DNA of 64,000 bases from contig WOGZ01000062.1 of the NCBI GenBank assembly GCA_009733775.1, positions 62,001-126,000 on the forward strand. Direction: 5' to 3'. Origin of the DNA: Alectoria sarmentosa. Its lineage: Eukaryota > Ascomycota > Lecanoromycetes > Lecanorales > Parmeliaceae. Position numbers and translations under genes: made by a program. Below, piece after piece: positions 1 to 11,869 of this stretch (the first letter of the stretch is position 1; each line of letters begins with the position of its first letter). Below the pieces are notes generated by a model. That model worked only from the letters and a program-made list of their open reading frames with translations. It was not told where the DNA came from and did no database searches.

Positions 1-1185
1 GTTACCAATTAATTATTCGAAGCTTTCGTGCCCGACGGAGTAAGATACTCGGCGTCGACGTCTCCGGCAAGCGGAAGAAAAGGAGTGGAATACCCGCCAC
101 CCAAGGAATCTCCCACAGCGATCATCGCCAATGTCCGGCGGAATACTTGACCAGACACCAGCATTTCAGGGGCAGGGCTAGATATTGTAGCGGCAACGCA
201 TAAGGTCAGGAGATACGGAAATTTAAGTAACGAGTACATGCCAACCATGCTCGCGCCTCCGATTGCGAGCCCCGGCTTTCCAAAACCGCCTTGAAGAAAT
301 ACGAGGACCAGAAGACGCGGGTTCATGCAGTACACAGGATGACAACGATGGCAAAGGTCACGAGAGACTGTGGGATGCGGCCAATGATGGGCTACACATA
401 CATCCGCCAGCCTTGGTCCCACCGTAAAGGTATTACAAGAAATGGGTCAATACAATCTCACTCATAGGAGACCACGAGAGTGGTCCTACGCCGTAGCCAA
501 AAACATATTCCATCGCCCGGCTCCTTGCGTGTGAAATGTCTTAGCCTTGGAGCTGAGCCCATGAATTTTACACCCTGCCAGTCGATGGGATAGTTAGTGC
601 GAGGCCTGGAGATGCTGCTGTGGGACCGACCCCACAGGCTCTCAACACTTCTGGTTCGGATGCTGTATAGATTACGGATGCGAAATAGACCGCAAGGATA
701 TAGAAGCTACGAATCAAGTCAGTACAGGAGCTGATTCTCGGCAGATGGAAACTTGAAGGCATACCATATATGCATAGCGACAAATACTTTCTTCTTGCTC
801 GACCAATTCTGTGTATCGGCAAGGTCTTCGCCGGAGTATGTATCTACCAAAGTAGTTCCAACTATGAAGACAGATAGTACAATAGTATGAGTCTGGTCCT
901 TGATCAGATGAGAGTTGTGAAACACTTCTTCCAGATTCTGCAAGTCTTTGCCCCTCTGTCTTCTCACTAGTCCCAGGAGTAGGTGAAACTGCACCTCGTA
1001 AGCTATCCGCCTACGTAAGGGTTCAGAAACCTATCCGAGATAGGAAGCCCGGGTGGCAATTCGAAGTCCAAACGCTCTTTGGGGTATTGGAGTACCTTGT
1101 TGCCTGTTGACCGTCTATTAGGTTCAGGCCCCGCAGGTCCCGCCACAGGGCCAAATAAGGGTGTCTGGCTGTCAAGCGCAGACAC
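1..1185 (-). pseudogene. Decayed MFS drug transporter (DHA1-type), running off the left edge
   Basis: Read on the minus strand from the ATG at 1185, the translated pieces follow the order of a fungal DHA1 multidrug transporter. There is a hydrophilic start, a NWSSKKKVFV segment, the first membrane helix (ILAVYFASVIYTASEPEV), GVGPTAAS, FGYGVGPLSWSPMSEI, PIIGR, the GGASM region (VFLQGGFGKPGLAIGGASM), then PLLFFRLPETSTPSILLRRARKL just before a stop near base 6. An intact 57-bp intron (donor GTATGC, branch CTGAC, acceptor CGTAG, about 707-763) and a probable second intron between MSEI and PIIGR still splice in frame. Later parts need frame changes, and stops follow TGRV and ILCTA. I therefore call it a recent pseudogene, about half of the normal ~500 aa within the window. 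It is divergent from the Zn2Cys6 gene at 1869. Confidence 0.75.
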
Positions 1186-1868
1186 CCCTGGGCCTTGGTT
1201 CTTTAGGCGAGTGTTTACGATTCCTTAACACCATCGCACAATGTGCATAAGAACTACTCACGAAACCTTTCGCTCACGTTGAGGTCTGTATATCAGGTGA
1301 AGACCATTAGAGAATTGAGACGGTCACTTCTGAGCAGAAAGTCTTGGTATAGGCTTTATTCGAGGCTATGAGTCGAAATAATTTCTAAGATATCGTCTAG
1401 GTTTCTAGCAGACACATTTGCCCATGGAGCCGAGTGGAGGAGGTTAGCAGCAGGACTGTAAGCGCCTAGTACGGCTCTCTAAAGAAAGGAAAGATTGTAC
1501 GGTGGAGTCAAGTACAAGAAAGGGATAGACTCCGATGTACGTCAAAATGCAACAGGGAAAAGGCATATTGTTTCCTTTTCGAGAATTGATCGCGTCAGCA
1601 TCGCGTTGAGAGATGATTTCAAAGGTTTAACGACTGTTGAGAGAATCGAAGAAGGACTGTCGGCTGGATGAATATTCCACTTCTGAAGTAAAGGGAGAGA
1701 GGCAACCTCGGACGGAGTTCTTGCGGAGACTTGTACACAAGTGGGCTAGACTCCGCAAGAAATGGATTACAAATTACAGCTTCTCTCCGCAAACAAGAAG
1801 AAAGGACAACTCGATGAGATTACAACCTTTCCGAACTTTTGCCATCCAAGTCATCTACGGTTGTAGTC
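1186..1868. other. Intergenic region between divergent MFS relic and Zn2Cys6 gene
   Basis: About 680 bp with no supportable gene. It should hold both promoters of the divergent pair. I see no tRNA, strong repeat or recognisable operator. Confidence 0.5.
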
Positions 1869-3017
1869 ATGTCGATGATACTGGCACCGCCTTCCCATCG
1901 CAGATCCTGCCTCACTTGCGCCACTGCGAAACGGCGTTGTGATCTGCGATTGCCGCAATGCTCTCGGTGCTTGAGCAGAGCCACTCACTGCTCGTATGCT
2001 AACGAACCGCTATCTTCACCCTCGAAACCCCATGTTGGAGGGACATCTCCACTGAGGGTCATACCTGGGGATGGTCGGAAGACGCCGCTTGACCTACCTT
2101 CCGATGGCCTCCTGTCTGACATCGATTTTGCATCCATCCTCATCCCTAACGTAGTGGACCAGTGGTCTTCGTCAACCACATCTGGGCTAACGACGCCAAT
2201 GAAGCCGCCGGCCACACAAATATCTGGGGCTCACAATGGGGATAGCATGGCCTATCTTGTCACCAATGTCAAAACCTATCCAGCCATGTTCGTGTTTCAA
2301 GGCATGACGCCATTCATCCATTCACGCTTGTATCATGGTGGCTTGTCTAAAATGATGCAAGATGCTTTCGCCATTTGTGCGGTTTATTTGACGTTGACCG
2401 AGACCAACAGGCTGGCTGTGTTCCACATCATGGAAGCAAAGGTGGCAGAGCTGATTCACGAGAGCAACGAAGCCTCGTGGTCAACCACAGAAAATCTTAC
2501 AGGCGTTCAAGCGTTGATACTGGTACATATCATCCAGCTATTTGACGGAGACATACGGCAAAGAGCTCTTGCTGAGCAGAATGAGGCCGTTCTTGTCCGG
2601 TGGACTGACCAGCTTCACATTCGAACAAAGGACGAGCTGATCTCGTCCACTTCGCCTGTCTGGCCGTCATGGATCTTCGCTGAGAGTCTTCGCCGCACTA
2701 TCCTTATGTCACACATACTCCGAGGTCTTTATTCGTGCATCAAGCTGGGTTTCTGTAATAACGTTGCGTCTATGGCACCGTTACTATTCACTGCACAAGC
2801 GCCGCAATGGGACAATCCAGTGAGAAACAAAGTGCAGCTCGTCGAACAATTTTCATCACCGCCCGTGGTGTCGTACCATGATTTCGTGCTATTGTCGGAT
2901 AAGAGGCGGCCTGTCCCAGCCGAAGCATTCGAGAGGCTCCTCCTGGTTGCATGTAAGGGAGAAGAGTGTACCGACATCTTGGAACCTGAAATACTCTCCC
3001 AGGAAGTATACAGATAG
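1869..3017 (+). CDS. Zn(II)2Cys6 binuclear cluster transcription factor
   Basis: A nuclear DNA-binding regulator of the fungal Gal4-type class. The zinc cluster lies at the N-terminus in perfect spacing, C-x2-C-x6-C-x6-C-x2-C-x6-C (CLTCATAKRRCDLRLPQC then SRC...HC, about residues 14-41 counted from the ATG at 1869). A Ser/Pro-rich linker follows, then a roughly 270-residue helical part of the kind seen in small secondary-metabolism regulators. It predicts 382 aa with no intron. The longer reading frame begins upstream at a TTG; the first in-frame ATG is 1869, and a second ATG lies two codons later. Its divergent neighbour is a dead drug transporter, so an original efflux/regulator pair is possible, but that is inference. 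Target genes are unknown. Confidence 0.85.
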   Translation: MSMILAPPSHRRSCLTCATAKRRCDLRLPQCSRCLSRATHCSYANEPLSSPSKPHVGGTSPLRVIPGDGRKTPLDLPSDGLLSDIDFASILIPNVVDQWSSSTTSGLTTPMKPPATQISGAHNGDSMAYLVTNVKTYPAMFVFQGMTPFIHSRLYHGGLSKMMQDAFAICAVYLTLTETNRLAVFHIMEAKVAELIHESNEASWSTTENLTGVQALILVHIIQLFDGDIRQRALAEQNEAVLVRWTDQLHIRTKDELISSTSPVWPSWIFAESLRRTILMSHILRGLYSCIKLGFCNNVASMAPLLFTAQAPQWDNPVRNKVQLVEQFSSPPVVSYHDFVLLSDKRRPVPAEAFERLLLVACKGEECTDILEPEILSQEVYR

Positions 3018-4050
3018 GCAGTCGGAAACTAGGAAAGCGCTGGGTTCAGGATTCGTAGCCGCACTTCCAATTAAAGCTGTTGCTGTCGTTTTTAGTATTC
3101 AACTCTGACCAAAGAAGTTTAGGAATCTATTTCAGAATTTCGACTAAGAAAATGAGTAGATCGTAGACTGGCGGTTGAGCCGTTGGCTTTCTCGAGCCTC
3201 ATAGTTGATCCGTTGGATCTCGACGTTGAGGGATTGCATCGTGGACAACAAGACATGGATGAAGAACCGTTTGTTACCGCATCAGTGCGTACTAAAGCAT
3301 GGTGAAGGATGCCCAGAGGTATCCGCTGATCCGAATAACACCATGACGATGGACCCCAGCAGACCAGGGTGGCGTGTACTCAAAGGCATGCAAGCAATAG
3401 CACTGGTCTGGTTGCTATTGCTTCTGAAGGACTTGCTTCAATTTTTAGCCTCGCGAAGCCCCACTCCTTCATTTGACCCTTACTTTGGTGCCAAGGCGCT
3501 ACTGACGCCTTATGAGAGTGGGACCAGTTCATGCAACACAAAAAGAACCGTCACCGAACATGCCTACACATGCATATCTTCAAGACACCTCCCTTATCGC
3601 TGCTTCTCTTCGACGTGTCCTTGTTCATAGCCACCTTCTCACACCCGAATCAACTTAACTGAGCAAAGTCGCCCACTCAAGCATAGCTCTCAGGTTGACC
3701 GAGGTCAAAACTTCCCTAATTTCCATCAGGTAGTACTAGCCATCCATATTGCTCAAGATTGGTGGCTTGATCTTGATGCTCAGAGACTCTAGTCTAATCT
3801 TTTCAGCTTGGCTGTTCATACAGGACCTGAGAATTGAACAAACGACGGGTCTACCGACGATATCACCCTAGAACCAAGGCTTTCAGTCTCAAAAGCAGTC
3901 AGCATTGGAACCTAGCCTTAACGGTACGTGTGAAGTAGGGAGAGGAGTCATCGCAATGGCAAGGTAGCATTAAGGCGACGCTGACAGCTTCTACAAATAG
4001 AACCCCCCATCGTTTCCTCGTCTCAGCAGACATCTCTGCCACTCCCATCC
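3018..4050. other. Intergenic; one weak open frame at 3205-3630
   Basis: The 141-codon plus-strand open frame has one hydrophobic stretch (about 3390-3445) and no family I recognise; I do not support it as a gene. The last 60 bp before 4051 is C/T-rich, as in fungal promoters just upstream of the start codon. Confidence 0.4.
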
Positions 4051-7000
4051 ATGGCTAATGCACACTGCCACGGGCTTGACAGCGATCCCAATGCTCAGGA
4101 TATTAGGCTCGCTCGTCTACCAGGTTCACCAATGGTCAATCTTCCCCAAAGATCGAATGATGAATGGGACGCTCCAGATACTGCTCGACGCCTGATCGGG
4201 CTTGATGAAGAAGCCCGAGCACATATGACCTCAGAGGAGTATTCGGAGTCAAACGCAAGGTTTATCGCTTTTTGGGCGCAACACGAAGAAAGAGCCCTTG
4301 CGCGATATCGCATCCTACACACTCGAAATGATTCTGATGTCAATCAGGAGAGCAGAAACATGCGGGCTCGCCGTTTGGACAGCCTATTTGGCTCAGATGG
4401 AAATCAGTATAACCCGTACGCACCACATACCTCCGAGGAATATATGTTGCAAGAGATAGAAGCTGGGAGGATGGACCCAGAGATAATGGATATACCTCAA
4501 CACCCATCGAATCCTGCCCAGTTACCGTTGTCTGGGCACGGTTCTGGTCCTCAGTTAGCTCCTGTTCATGCTAGCGATCATGTATCGTGGATAGCGGCGG
4601 GCCATCGCCCCCGTTACAGGCAAGGTCTGAATGGTCCTCGAGAACCTGTCGATCTATCAGATCCACACGAAGCGTCATGGTTCCAGCAGCCTTACGATGG
4701 CAGTACAGCCGCCGAGGATCTCGGTGAAGAAGAATACCACGGCGTCTATCCTACTATGCTCCCATATCTCGATACCGAAGGATCTCCAGCCGGCTCAGAT
4801 AGCCCATATGGTACCGCTCTGGACCCTGTCTTCCCTGGTCAGGGAAGTCTCTTTGGTATTCAGGGCTCCCTTACCTCATCGTTGGAACCACCAAGTCTGA
4901 ATGAGATGGTTGCATTAGGAGTCCTACGACAGCCACACTCAGCCTCAACTGCGAGAGAGAGGAAGCGACTGACTAAGCCTTCACTAGTGGTGAAGCTCAA
5001 GATAGATTCTGTGAAGAAATCTTCGCAAGCCCCTGTATCACTCAGTAGAGGTAGATCTGATGCGTCATCGTCAAGCGAATCATCCTACACTGCACCAACC
5101 ACTCAAAATTCGCGCCCTTTCAACCAACGGTCTCGAGGATCTGCGGGCATGAGCTCAACAAATCCTAGGACTCGTGCTGGTTGGGACCCTCAAGCCCTAC
5201 GGAGACTGACACGGAGAGCGGAAGCTATTCAGAGCTCACATCGAAAGAGGAGGCGTGACGCTGTATCGCCTCAAGATGTTAGCACAGAAGGTACAACAAT
5301 ACCGACTGCGAGTCTACCTCGAGGTAATTAAAGATACATACAGTAGCTTAGCGAATCCCCGCTAACACTTTCCAGTCCCTGCAAGTCATAGTAGACGTGC
5401 TAGTACTGGAACCTCGGAACCACAGCAACGTTCCGTTCTACGTGCTGAAGCTCCCGTATTTGTACCTGGTTTGCCGGTGATGAGTGGACGAACGTCCGAG
5501 GATATAACGGCGCTAGAAGCCATCAGGCTAACTCTCGCTCGTCAAATGGATCGCCAAGCCAACTACGTTCCTTCTCCTCCTCGACCCTCGTCCTATCTAC
5601 CACCATTCAGATACCTTCGAACTCGTCGCCTCGTCTTTACCTCTGAGCTCATTCCTCGTAGCTTTGGCGCACAAAAGCGCCGGGCTGTTCTACACATATT
5701 CCGAACGAAAGCACCGTACATACCAGCTTGCATCAACATGGCTCTTGGCATGCCTAGCATGCAGTATCATGTTTCTTATGAGAAACCTCCAGCTGACAAC
5801 TTGCCCTATCATGCACCGCTTGGACCACATAGGCTGGGCTGGCCAAAAGACAGCCTGCCTCTCGAGGTGTTCCATAATATCGCTGGCCATCTCTCTCGCG
5901 ATGACCTGTTGCAGATGCGCATGGTGAACCGTGAATTTGAGCGAAAGACTTCCAACGTCGTCTTTCATACCGTGGTGGTGCCGTTCCGGCCCGAGATTTA
6001 TGGCATGATGATTCACGATGTTCCTGCTCTGGACCCAACAAGTGACATCAAGGGCAAGGGAAAGGCCAAAGGTAGAACAGACCCAAGCTCACACCAGACC
6101 CGAAGTGCTAACTCGTCGCTCCTAGAATTATATGGACCGGTTGAGCAAGGAAAAACCGTGCATGACGGAATGAAGGTGTTCCAAGCATGGGGCCCCCACA
6201 TCAAGAAGTTTGCAATGGCTTTCGATGTGGAAGAGGGTAAGCTCGTGGCATGCTCCTCCTGAGAAAAAAAAAACTTTTACGCTGACCCATCAACAGACCA
6301 ATTGGTGAAGCCTCCAGTCAAAGGCAAATTCGAGTTCTTTTCGGAATTTTGGGGCAAGTACAAATGGCCTCATCCCTACTACAGCAGATTCGACTTCTGT
6401 GCAGGCCTCGAGAAGAAGGCAGACGAATTCCGGTGCATGTCAGCGGCGCTTTCTAACCTTCAAGGAGTCCGTGAGCTTGGCGTATCCATCGACAGCGGTC
6501 TCGGATACCTTTGCGGACCAGATATATCTGATCATGCTCAGCTCTTCCAAGAGAAACCTAAGATCTTTGGTGTCTCAGAAACCCAGATGAACTTGAAACT
6601 TCGCGAGCGTAAGCGTTTATGGAACGGCATCGTACGCTCGCTTGGTCCTGCAGCTGCTACGAATTATGCAATTCAAGGGGACACCATTCTGGCCAATCAA
6701 ATTCCGCTGACTCCAAACGAATGGGGCTACTTTGAAGTCCACTTCCATTTCCCGACGAGCCCTCATTCGGACCCCTGGGGTGTAGCCCCTTCGAGGATTA
6801 CGGGCCCTCGTGTCATGTTCGTTAATGCAAATGGAGGGAAGCCAGTGGATCGACCTCTCGTTTTTCAGGGTGTCAACCTTGCCAATACTCCTCACACAGG
6901 TGGAGTGACGGAGACTCTCACAATCGGAGATCTGAATATTCATGAACATGCTTCATTCCAGGGACGTGAGAAGAGCCCGTTTCATAATTCTGCTTTAATT

Positions 7001-8263
7001 CCCAACAACCTCACGCCTGCGCAGAAGGAGTGGCTTTTGGAGACCGAATGGGCTCAACGTGCCTTTCTTTCGAGCTACTGCATGGCCTTGACGGACAATT
7101 CGCATACATTCCAACACGTGCAGTCCTTCACTGTGGCCAAACTGTCTAGCAGATACCTGTCAGCTCTTCAACGCGAAGACTTTTGGAGAGCCCTGCCGAA
7201 CCTAAACACCCTAACAATCAACGTTTCTGCGGACTGGCGCAACATTCTCAAATCAGATTCTGGTGTTGTTGAAGCTCCCGATGTTCGGCCCTCTATCGCC
7301 GCGTCGCAATTCTACAAGCTTCTTGCGAAATGTATAGCTATCGTTCCAGGAATCAAAACCTTGAGTCTAGGCTATTATGGTGGCGGGGAGCAACAAGTGG
7401 GAATCTTCGGGCGTAATAGACATATCTTGCCTGCACCTCTGACCGATTTCTCCGACCATCATACTGCTACAAGCGTCAATGCTAACATTCTCGCGCTACC
7501 ACACGTCGAGCACCTAACTCTGACCAATTGTTGGATCACTCCACCTGCACTCAAGACCTTCGTCGCCCAGATGCGTGCAGCCAACCTACGTACGCTCACA
7601 TTAGATTCAGTATCGCTCACAGGTCATTCGGGCGTCATGGACAATATGGAGCCTAATCCGCTTGAGAATGGGGTGCTACGTATTCCTGATGGACCTCCAC
7701 GACGGTTCGGTGATCCTGCAGTAGGCAATCTATTCCAGCAGCGAGGCAGTGCCCCAGATCCACGATCCGACGGGACTGGATGGATGGTCGAACCCCGTCG
7801 CATTGGCTCATGGGGCAATGTCATTGACGCAATCACTCCAGGGCCCACGGTCGAACTTTTGCGCTACGCTTATCAACACCTCCACAATGTTTCTGGAATG
7901 CGTGACCCGGGCCCACTTGCGCGCATCAACTTCGTCTCATGCGGCTACGTCAAGCTTGTCAACATGAAGGACTTCAATCAAGCGTTTCTCGGTGAGGTTA
8001 ACAACAATCCTCCCCATTGCCTTCGCAAGCGTGCTCTCGATTTGATGCCGATTATGATGCATCGCAACGACGACCCTCTTCTGGGACAAGTCATTCCAGT
8101 CTTGCACGATCATGATCTGGAAGTTCTTCAGACTGCCTTTCCCATGGAGATGAATTGGAACGATGCCACTGAATGGGACAACCGTGAGGACGGGCAACCC
8201 ATCGGTGGATCCGGTCGCTTCAGTGGCCATGTGAAGAGTTTGGTTTTTCCTGCCGAAGATTGA
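4051..8263 (+). CDS. F-box protein with long disordered N-terminus and leucine-rich C-terminus
   Basis: Three exons join in frame: 4051-5323, 5376-6236 and 6297-8263. The introns are 52 and 60 nt, with GTAATT/CTAAC/CCAG and GTAAGC/CTGAC/ACAG signals. The product is 1366 aa. Residues 1-570 are polar, Ser/Pro/Arg-rich and probably disordered, with a basic RKRRR patch near residue 410. An F-box follows at about 583-625 (LPLEVFHNIAGHLSRDDLLQ). The remaining ~740 residues contain scattered LxxLxL segments, for example LPHVEHLTLTNCW, compatible with degenerate leucine-rich repeats. F-box proteins hand substrates to SCF ubiquitin ligases through Skp1; no substrate can be inferred here. The first exon could in principle be a separate gene, but the splice is clean and the frame open throughout. 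Confidence 0.75.
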
Positions 8264-9062
8264 TCGCCTTCATCAATCTCATGCCAAACCCAAGAACCAT
8301 TTATCGCTTCATGAAAATACGATGTTCCCAGCCCCCAAACCCCGAACCCCGAACGTTTCCGACAGTCATGCTCCTTCAACGCTTGACAAACAATTCAACG
8401 GATACATTAGTGCCATTACTACACACTGATGGCAATTTTGCGAGCTCTCGCTCGCTGTACGTGCTTCCGTCTGTACGACCAGCATTTCTAAACCATCACC
8501 TCTTTTGACATCTCAGCATACGACTTCAACGCTAGCTCAACCGATTATCCTTCTACGCGAAGGCTTATTGAGAGCAAATTTCAAGATGCCCAAACCTCAT
8601 GCACCATCCAGAATTTTCAGAACCCAGCAGCAGCCTTTACCTAGCCGCACTATTTCCTTAGCAGCATCATCCAATTGATTCAGCTGGCCAGACGAGCGAC
8701 GTTTTCACGGACACACTGCAAGATACGCTATATGGCTTCATGCCGAGATCATCGATGAGCTTGAACACAAGGAGTTTTTCTACAACAGATGACGGATAGA
8801 GCGTTCCTTTTCCGGAGCTTCATGCCTGTACATATATTACCACCGATCCCAAGTCAATAGATAGCGTTTGCAACTCGAAATAGCCTTTACTGGAGATTTG
8901 CTTCTTTCAGTGGGAGTCTAATAAGAACTCGAGCTTTATTCTATGCTAGCTTGCTGGAATCCTCTTCTGCATGCAACGCTTTGATTGTAGCTAGCTAGCT
9001 AGCTAGAGCATTTCAAGCTACATACCTAACGATAAGAGACTTACGTGCACTAATAACGCAAT
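8264..9062. other. Convergent 3' intergenic region with TAGC microsatellite
   Basis: About 800 bp between the F-box gene and the end of RPL17. It should hold both 3' UTRs. A (TAGC)n run sits at 8988-9006. No gene seen. Confidence 0.5.
8988..9006. repeat. TAGC tetranucleotide microsatellite
   Basis: Almost five uninterrupted TAGC units. The repeat is self-complementary, so it can form a small hairpin. Confidence 0.8.
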
Positions 9063-10028
9063 CTATCCCTGCGTGATAGCCCTCCTCAGTCTCACGCCAC
9101 GTTGCCTGCTATTCAATCTCTTCTTCTCCATCTCTGTAACTTGAGGACCCTTCTGCACCACCTCTTCACCCTCCGTCAGGATCAACTCGATGTGGCACGG
9201 GTTTGACATGTAAGGATTGATCTATAAATGCCAAGATTAGCAATCATTATCCCAAAAATCCCACTCTCCTAGGTTCTGAGCGGGTAATAGGGGATGACAT
9301 ACACGACCATGAGCACGGTAGGTACGACGGCGCTGCTTGGGTGCCTGATTGACTTGGATGTGCTTGACGATCAGGTTGCCAGTGTCAAGGCCTTTGGTGT
9401 CTGCATTTGATTCGGCATTCTTGAGGAGACTGAGGAGGAATTCGGCGGACTTTTTTGGCCAGCGGGCTTTAGAAACGCCAAATTGTTTGCCTGTGCGACA
9501 CCTCAATGTTAGCATCGTATTCAACCAGTTCTATACAGAGCAGCTATATAGAGCTATTCAAAACCCAAGAGTCCATTTTTCCCTCGCCAAGCCCCAAACA
9601 TCCACTTCACAGCGGTCCCCATTCCCACCCCCATCCCTCCACCACGGCATGATCTCACTCACCTTGCGCAGTCCTCCCAGTACTACCAGCATATCGCCTC
9701 ATGGGCACTGCCTCTTTATGATCGATCACATTGCCCAAGTATGTCAGCGCCCGTTCGAGCTTCCAGCCATTGATAGCCTGAGCTGTTTCGCGGGTATTTT
9801 TAAAGGAGACGCGGAGGTAGGAGCCGTGAGCACGAGCGGATTTGCCTTGCTCGATCGTGGTAGCTGCGTAGCGGACCTAAAGAAGAGAGGGTCAGCTTCA
9901 AGTAGAATAACAGTCGAAAGGCTCCCTGTGAGGTTCTCTCTCGACCACGGTTTGTGATTCTCAGAACGGGAAGTAGTGACAGGATTAAGAAGAGACTGTC
10001 AGAACAGAAAGATCGAATATCGTACCAT
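9063..10028 (-). CDS. RPL17: 60S ribosomal protein L17 (uL22)
   Basis: Structural protein of the large cytosolic ribosomal subunit, lining the peptide exit tunnel. Four minus-strand exons join in frame: 10028-10026 (the ATG alone), 9876-9663, 9490-9303 and 9221-9063, giving 187 aa, the usual length. The core is unmistakable: [87 protein letters not shown]. Introns are 149, 172 and 81 nt with donors GTACGA, GTGAGT and GTATGT. The ATG-only first exon is unusual but follows from the clean TTTAG acceptor just before VRYAA. It diverges from NOP1 over 398 bp, suggesting joint control of ribosome-biogenesis genes. Confidence 0.93.
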
Positions 10029-10426
10029 CTTGATTCTGCCTTGATTATTGTCGCTGGTTGTGATTCTTAATAGTTGGCGCTGATGATGATCCAAATTCGA
10101 AGTCGCTTATCATTTGTGTGCCGCTAGTCTGTTTAGGGACTAGCAAATATTGAAAATGACCGCCCGCGAACTTTTGCTTCGAGCTCTCATCCATAAAATA
10201 TGCAATAGAGCCAGTGACATGGCGCGAGGTATGTATCCTACGGCTATAAAGATTACTGATGATTGCAAAACTACTCATCTCCTTTTTACTTCGCAGAATT
10301 GAGGTTCCTCTGCTGGATATCCTAGTCACAAATATTGCAATTTCCAGAGTCTGGAACAAAGTAACCACAGATCCAGAAGCCTATGCTATTGTCATAATTC
10401 TCCTTCATCCATAAATTTCGAAAAAA
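10029..10426. promoter_or_regulatory. Shared divergent promoter of RPL17 and NOP1
   Basis: 398 bp between the two start codons. It contains a TTAGGG motif (10133-10138), the core bound by Tbf1-type factors that control ribosomal genes in many fungi. The motif lies inside an imperfect hairpin with perfect 6-bp arms, CTAGTC (10124-10129) and GACTAG (10138-10143). TAGTCACA at about 10323-10330 resembles the HomolD box (CAGTCACA) of ribosomal promoters. Motif function is inferred from other fungi. Confidence 0.5.
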
Positions 10427-11869
10427 ATGGCATTCACACCCAGAGGTCGCGGTGGAGACCGTGGAGGATCGAGAGGAGGAGATCGAGGTGGTTTTCGTGG
10501 AGGCAGAGGTGGTGCACCTCGCGGTGGAAGTAGAGGTTGGTCCTCTCCTCCTATGGCTGTCGCTGCTGGGCTGCATGACGATCATGTAATTATGCTTGCA
10601 ATCAGTCAGACGGTTGCGCTGTGTCCGTGAAGCTATTGCTAAAGCCTTCTTCCCAGGTGGATTCGGCGACCGAGGAGGTAGAGGAGGAGGGCGCGGAGCA
10701 CCAAGAGGTCGTGGTGCACCGCGAGGTGGTGGCCGTGGGGGCGCGAGAGGAGGAAGCAAATTCGGCGCAAAGGGAGGTGCAAAGACCATTATCGTACGTC
10801 TACAGGCTTTCGCCTCTAAGACAAGAGCTCAGGGATTGTACAGGAACCACATAGGCATCCGGGAGTCTTCGTCGCTCGTGGCAAAGAAGATATGCTGGTT
10901 ACGAAGAATCTTACACCAGGAGAGTCAGTCTACGGAGAGAAGAGAATCTCGGTCGAATCTAGTGGTCTTACGAACGGCGAAGCTGCGCCAGCCACCAAGA
11001 CGGAATACCGTGTCTGGAACCCTTTCCGCTCCAAGGTATGAATACTGTTAGTAAGAAGGAGATTTCACAATAACAACATATAGCTTGCCGCGGGTATCCT
11101 CGGAGGTCTCGATGAGATCTTGTGAGTGATCCTTCCTTCACTGGGTGAAATCCTCAGTCTCTAATGTCTCTGGTAGCGTCCGCCCAGGCGCGAAAGTTCT
11201 CTATCTAGGAGCGGCAAGCGGTACGTCCGTCTCGCACGTTGCGGATATTGTTGGCCCTACGGGCACCGTTTTTGCGGTGGAATTTTCTCACCGCTCAGGG
11301 AGAGATCTCATACAAATGGCCACGAAACGCACAAATGTCATTCCCATAATAGAAGACGCCCGCCACCCTCTCCGGTACGTACATTTGGGAGTTCTTCATC
11401 CCCGTTTCGTTTCAAAGCCTGAGTCGTAAGGCAAAACACGAGAGCAGAACTCTCTTTCTACTCCTCAAACTGTCTCATAAACCAGGCAATTTACCTTGAA
11501 GAAGCAATGCTGACTCCGGGACTCCAAGGTACCGTATGCTCCTCTCTATGGTCGATACAATATTTGCCGACGTAGCGCAGCCTGACCAGGCTCGCATTGT
11601 TGGACTGAACGCACACCTATACCTGAAGGTGGGGGGAGGAGTGGTGGTCTCAGTCAAAGCCAATTGTATCGATAGTACGGCAGCTCCAGAGGCAGTCTTT
11701 GCGAGGGAAGTGCAGAAGATGAAGGAAGAGAGGATCAAGCCAATTGAACAGTTGACGTTGGAGCCTTTCGAGAGAGGTGAGTCATGCTTTTTATGGGTCT
11801 GTATTAGACTGACACGGTATCACAGATCATTGTATTGTGACTGGCAGATACGTGCGCTCTATGAGTTGA
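10427..11869 (+). CDS. NOP1: Fibrillarin, box C/D snoRNP 2'-O-methyltransferase
   Basis: Nucleolar SAM-dependent enzyme that methylates rRNA ribose 2'-OH groups within C/D snoRNPs. Seven exons: 10427-10535 (alternative end 10529), 10657-10793, 10844-11035, 11084-11121, 11177-11374, 11529-11776 and 11826-11869, giving 321 aa. Residues 1-80 are a glycine/arginine-rich domain (RGG repeats). The catalytic core follows: [33 protein letters not shown], the SAM-binding [29 protein letters not shown], and [27 protein letters not shown]. It ends [13 protein letters not shown]. The first donor is uncertain: GTTGGT and GTAGAG both keep frame and both are weak. It diverges from RPL17. Confidence 0.92.

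Noticed and set aside
3205..3630. 141-codon open frame with a hydrophobic stretch
   Set aside because: No signal peptide at its start, no homology recognised, Cys-rich tail looks random.
10536..10656. Possible box C/D snoRNA in a NOP1 intron
   Set aside because: Only an imperfect box C (ATGACGA) and no matching box D near the end.
10427..10854. Overlapping long open frames in the Gly/Arg-rich part of NOP1
   Set aside because: Shadows caused by repeated GGN/AGA codons.
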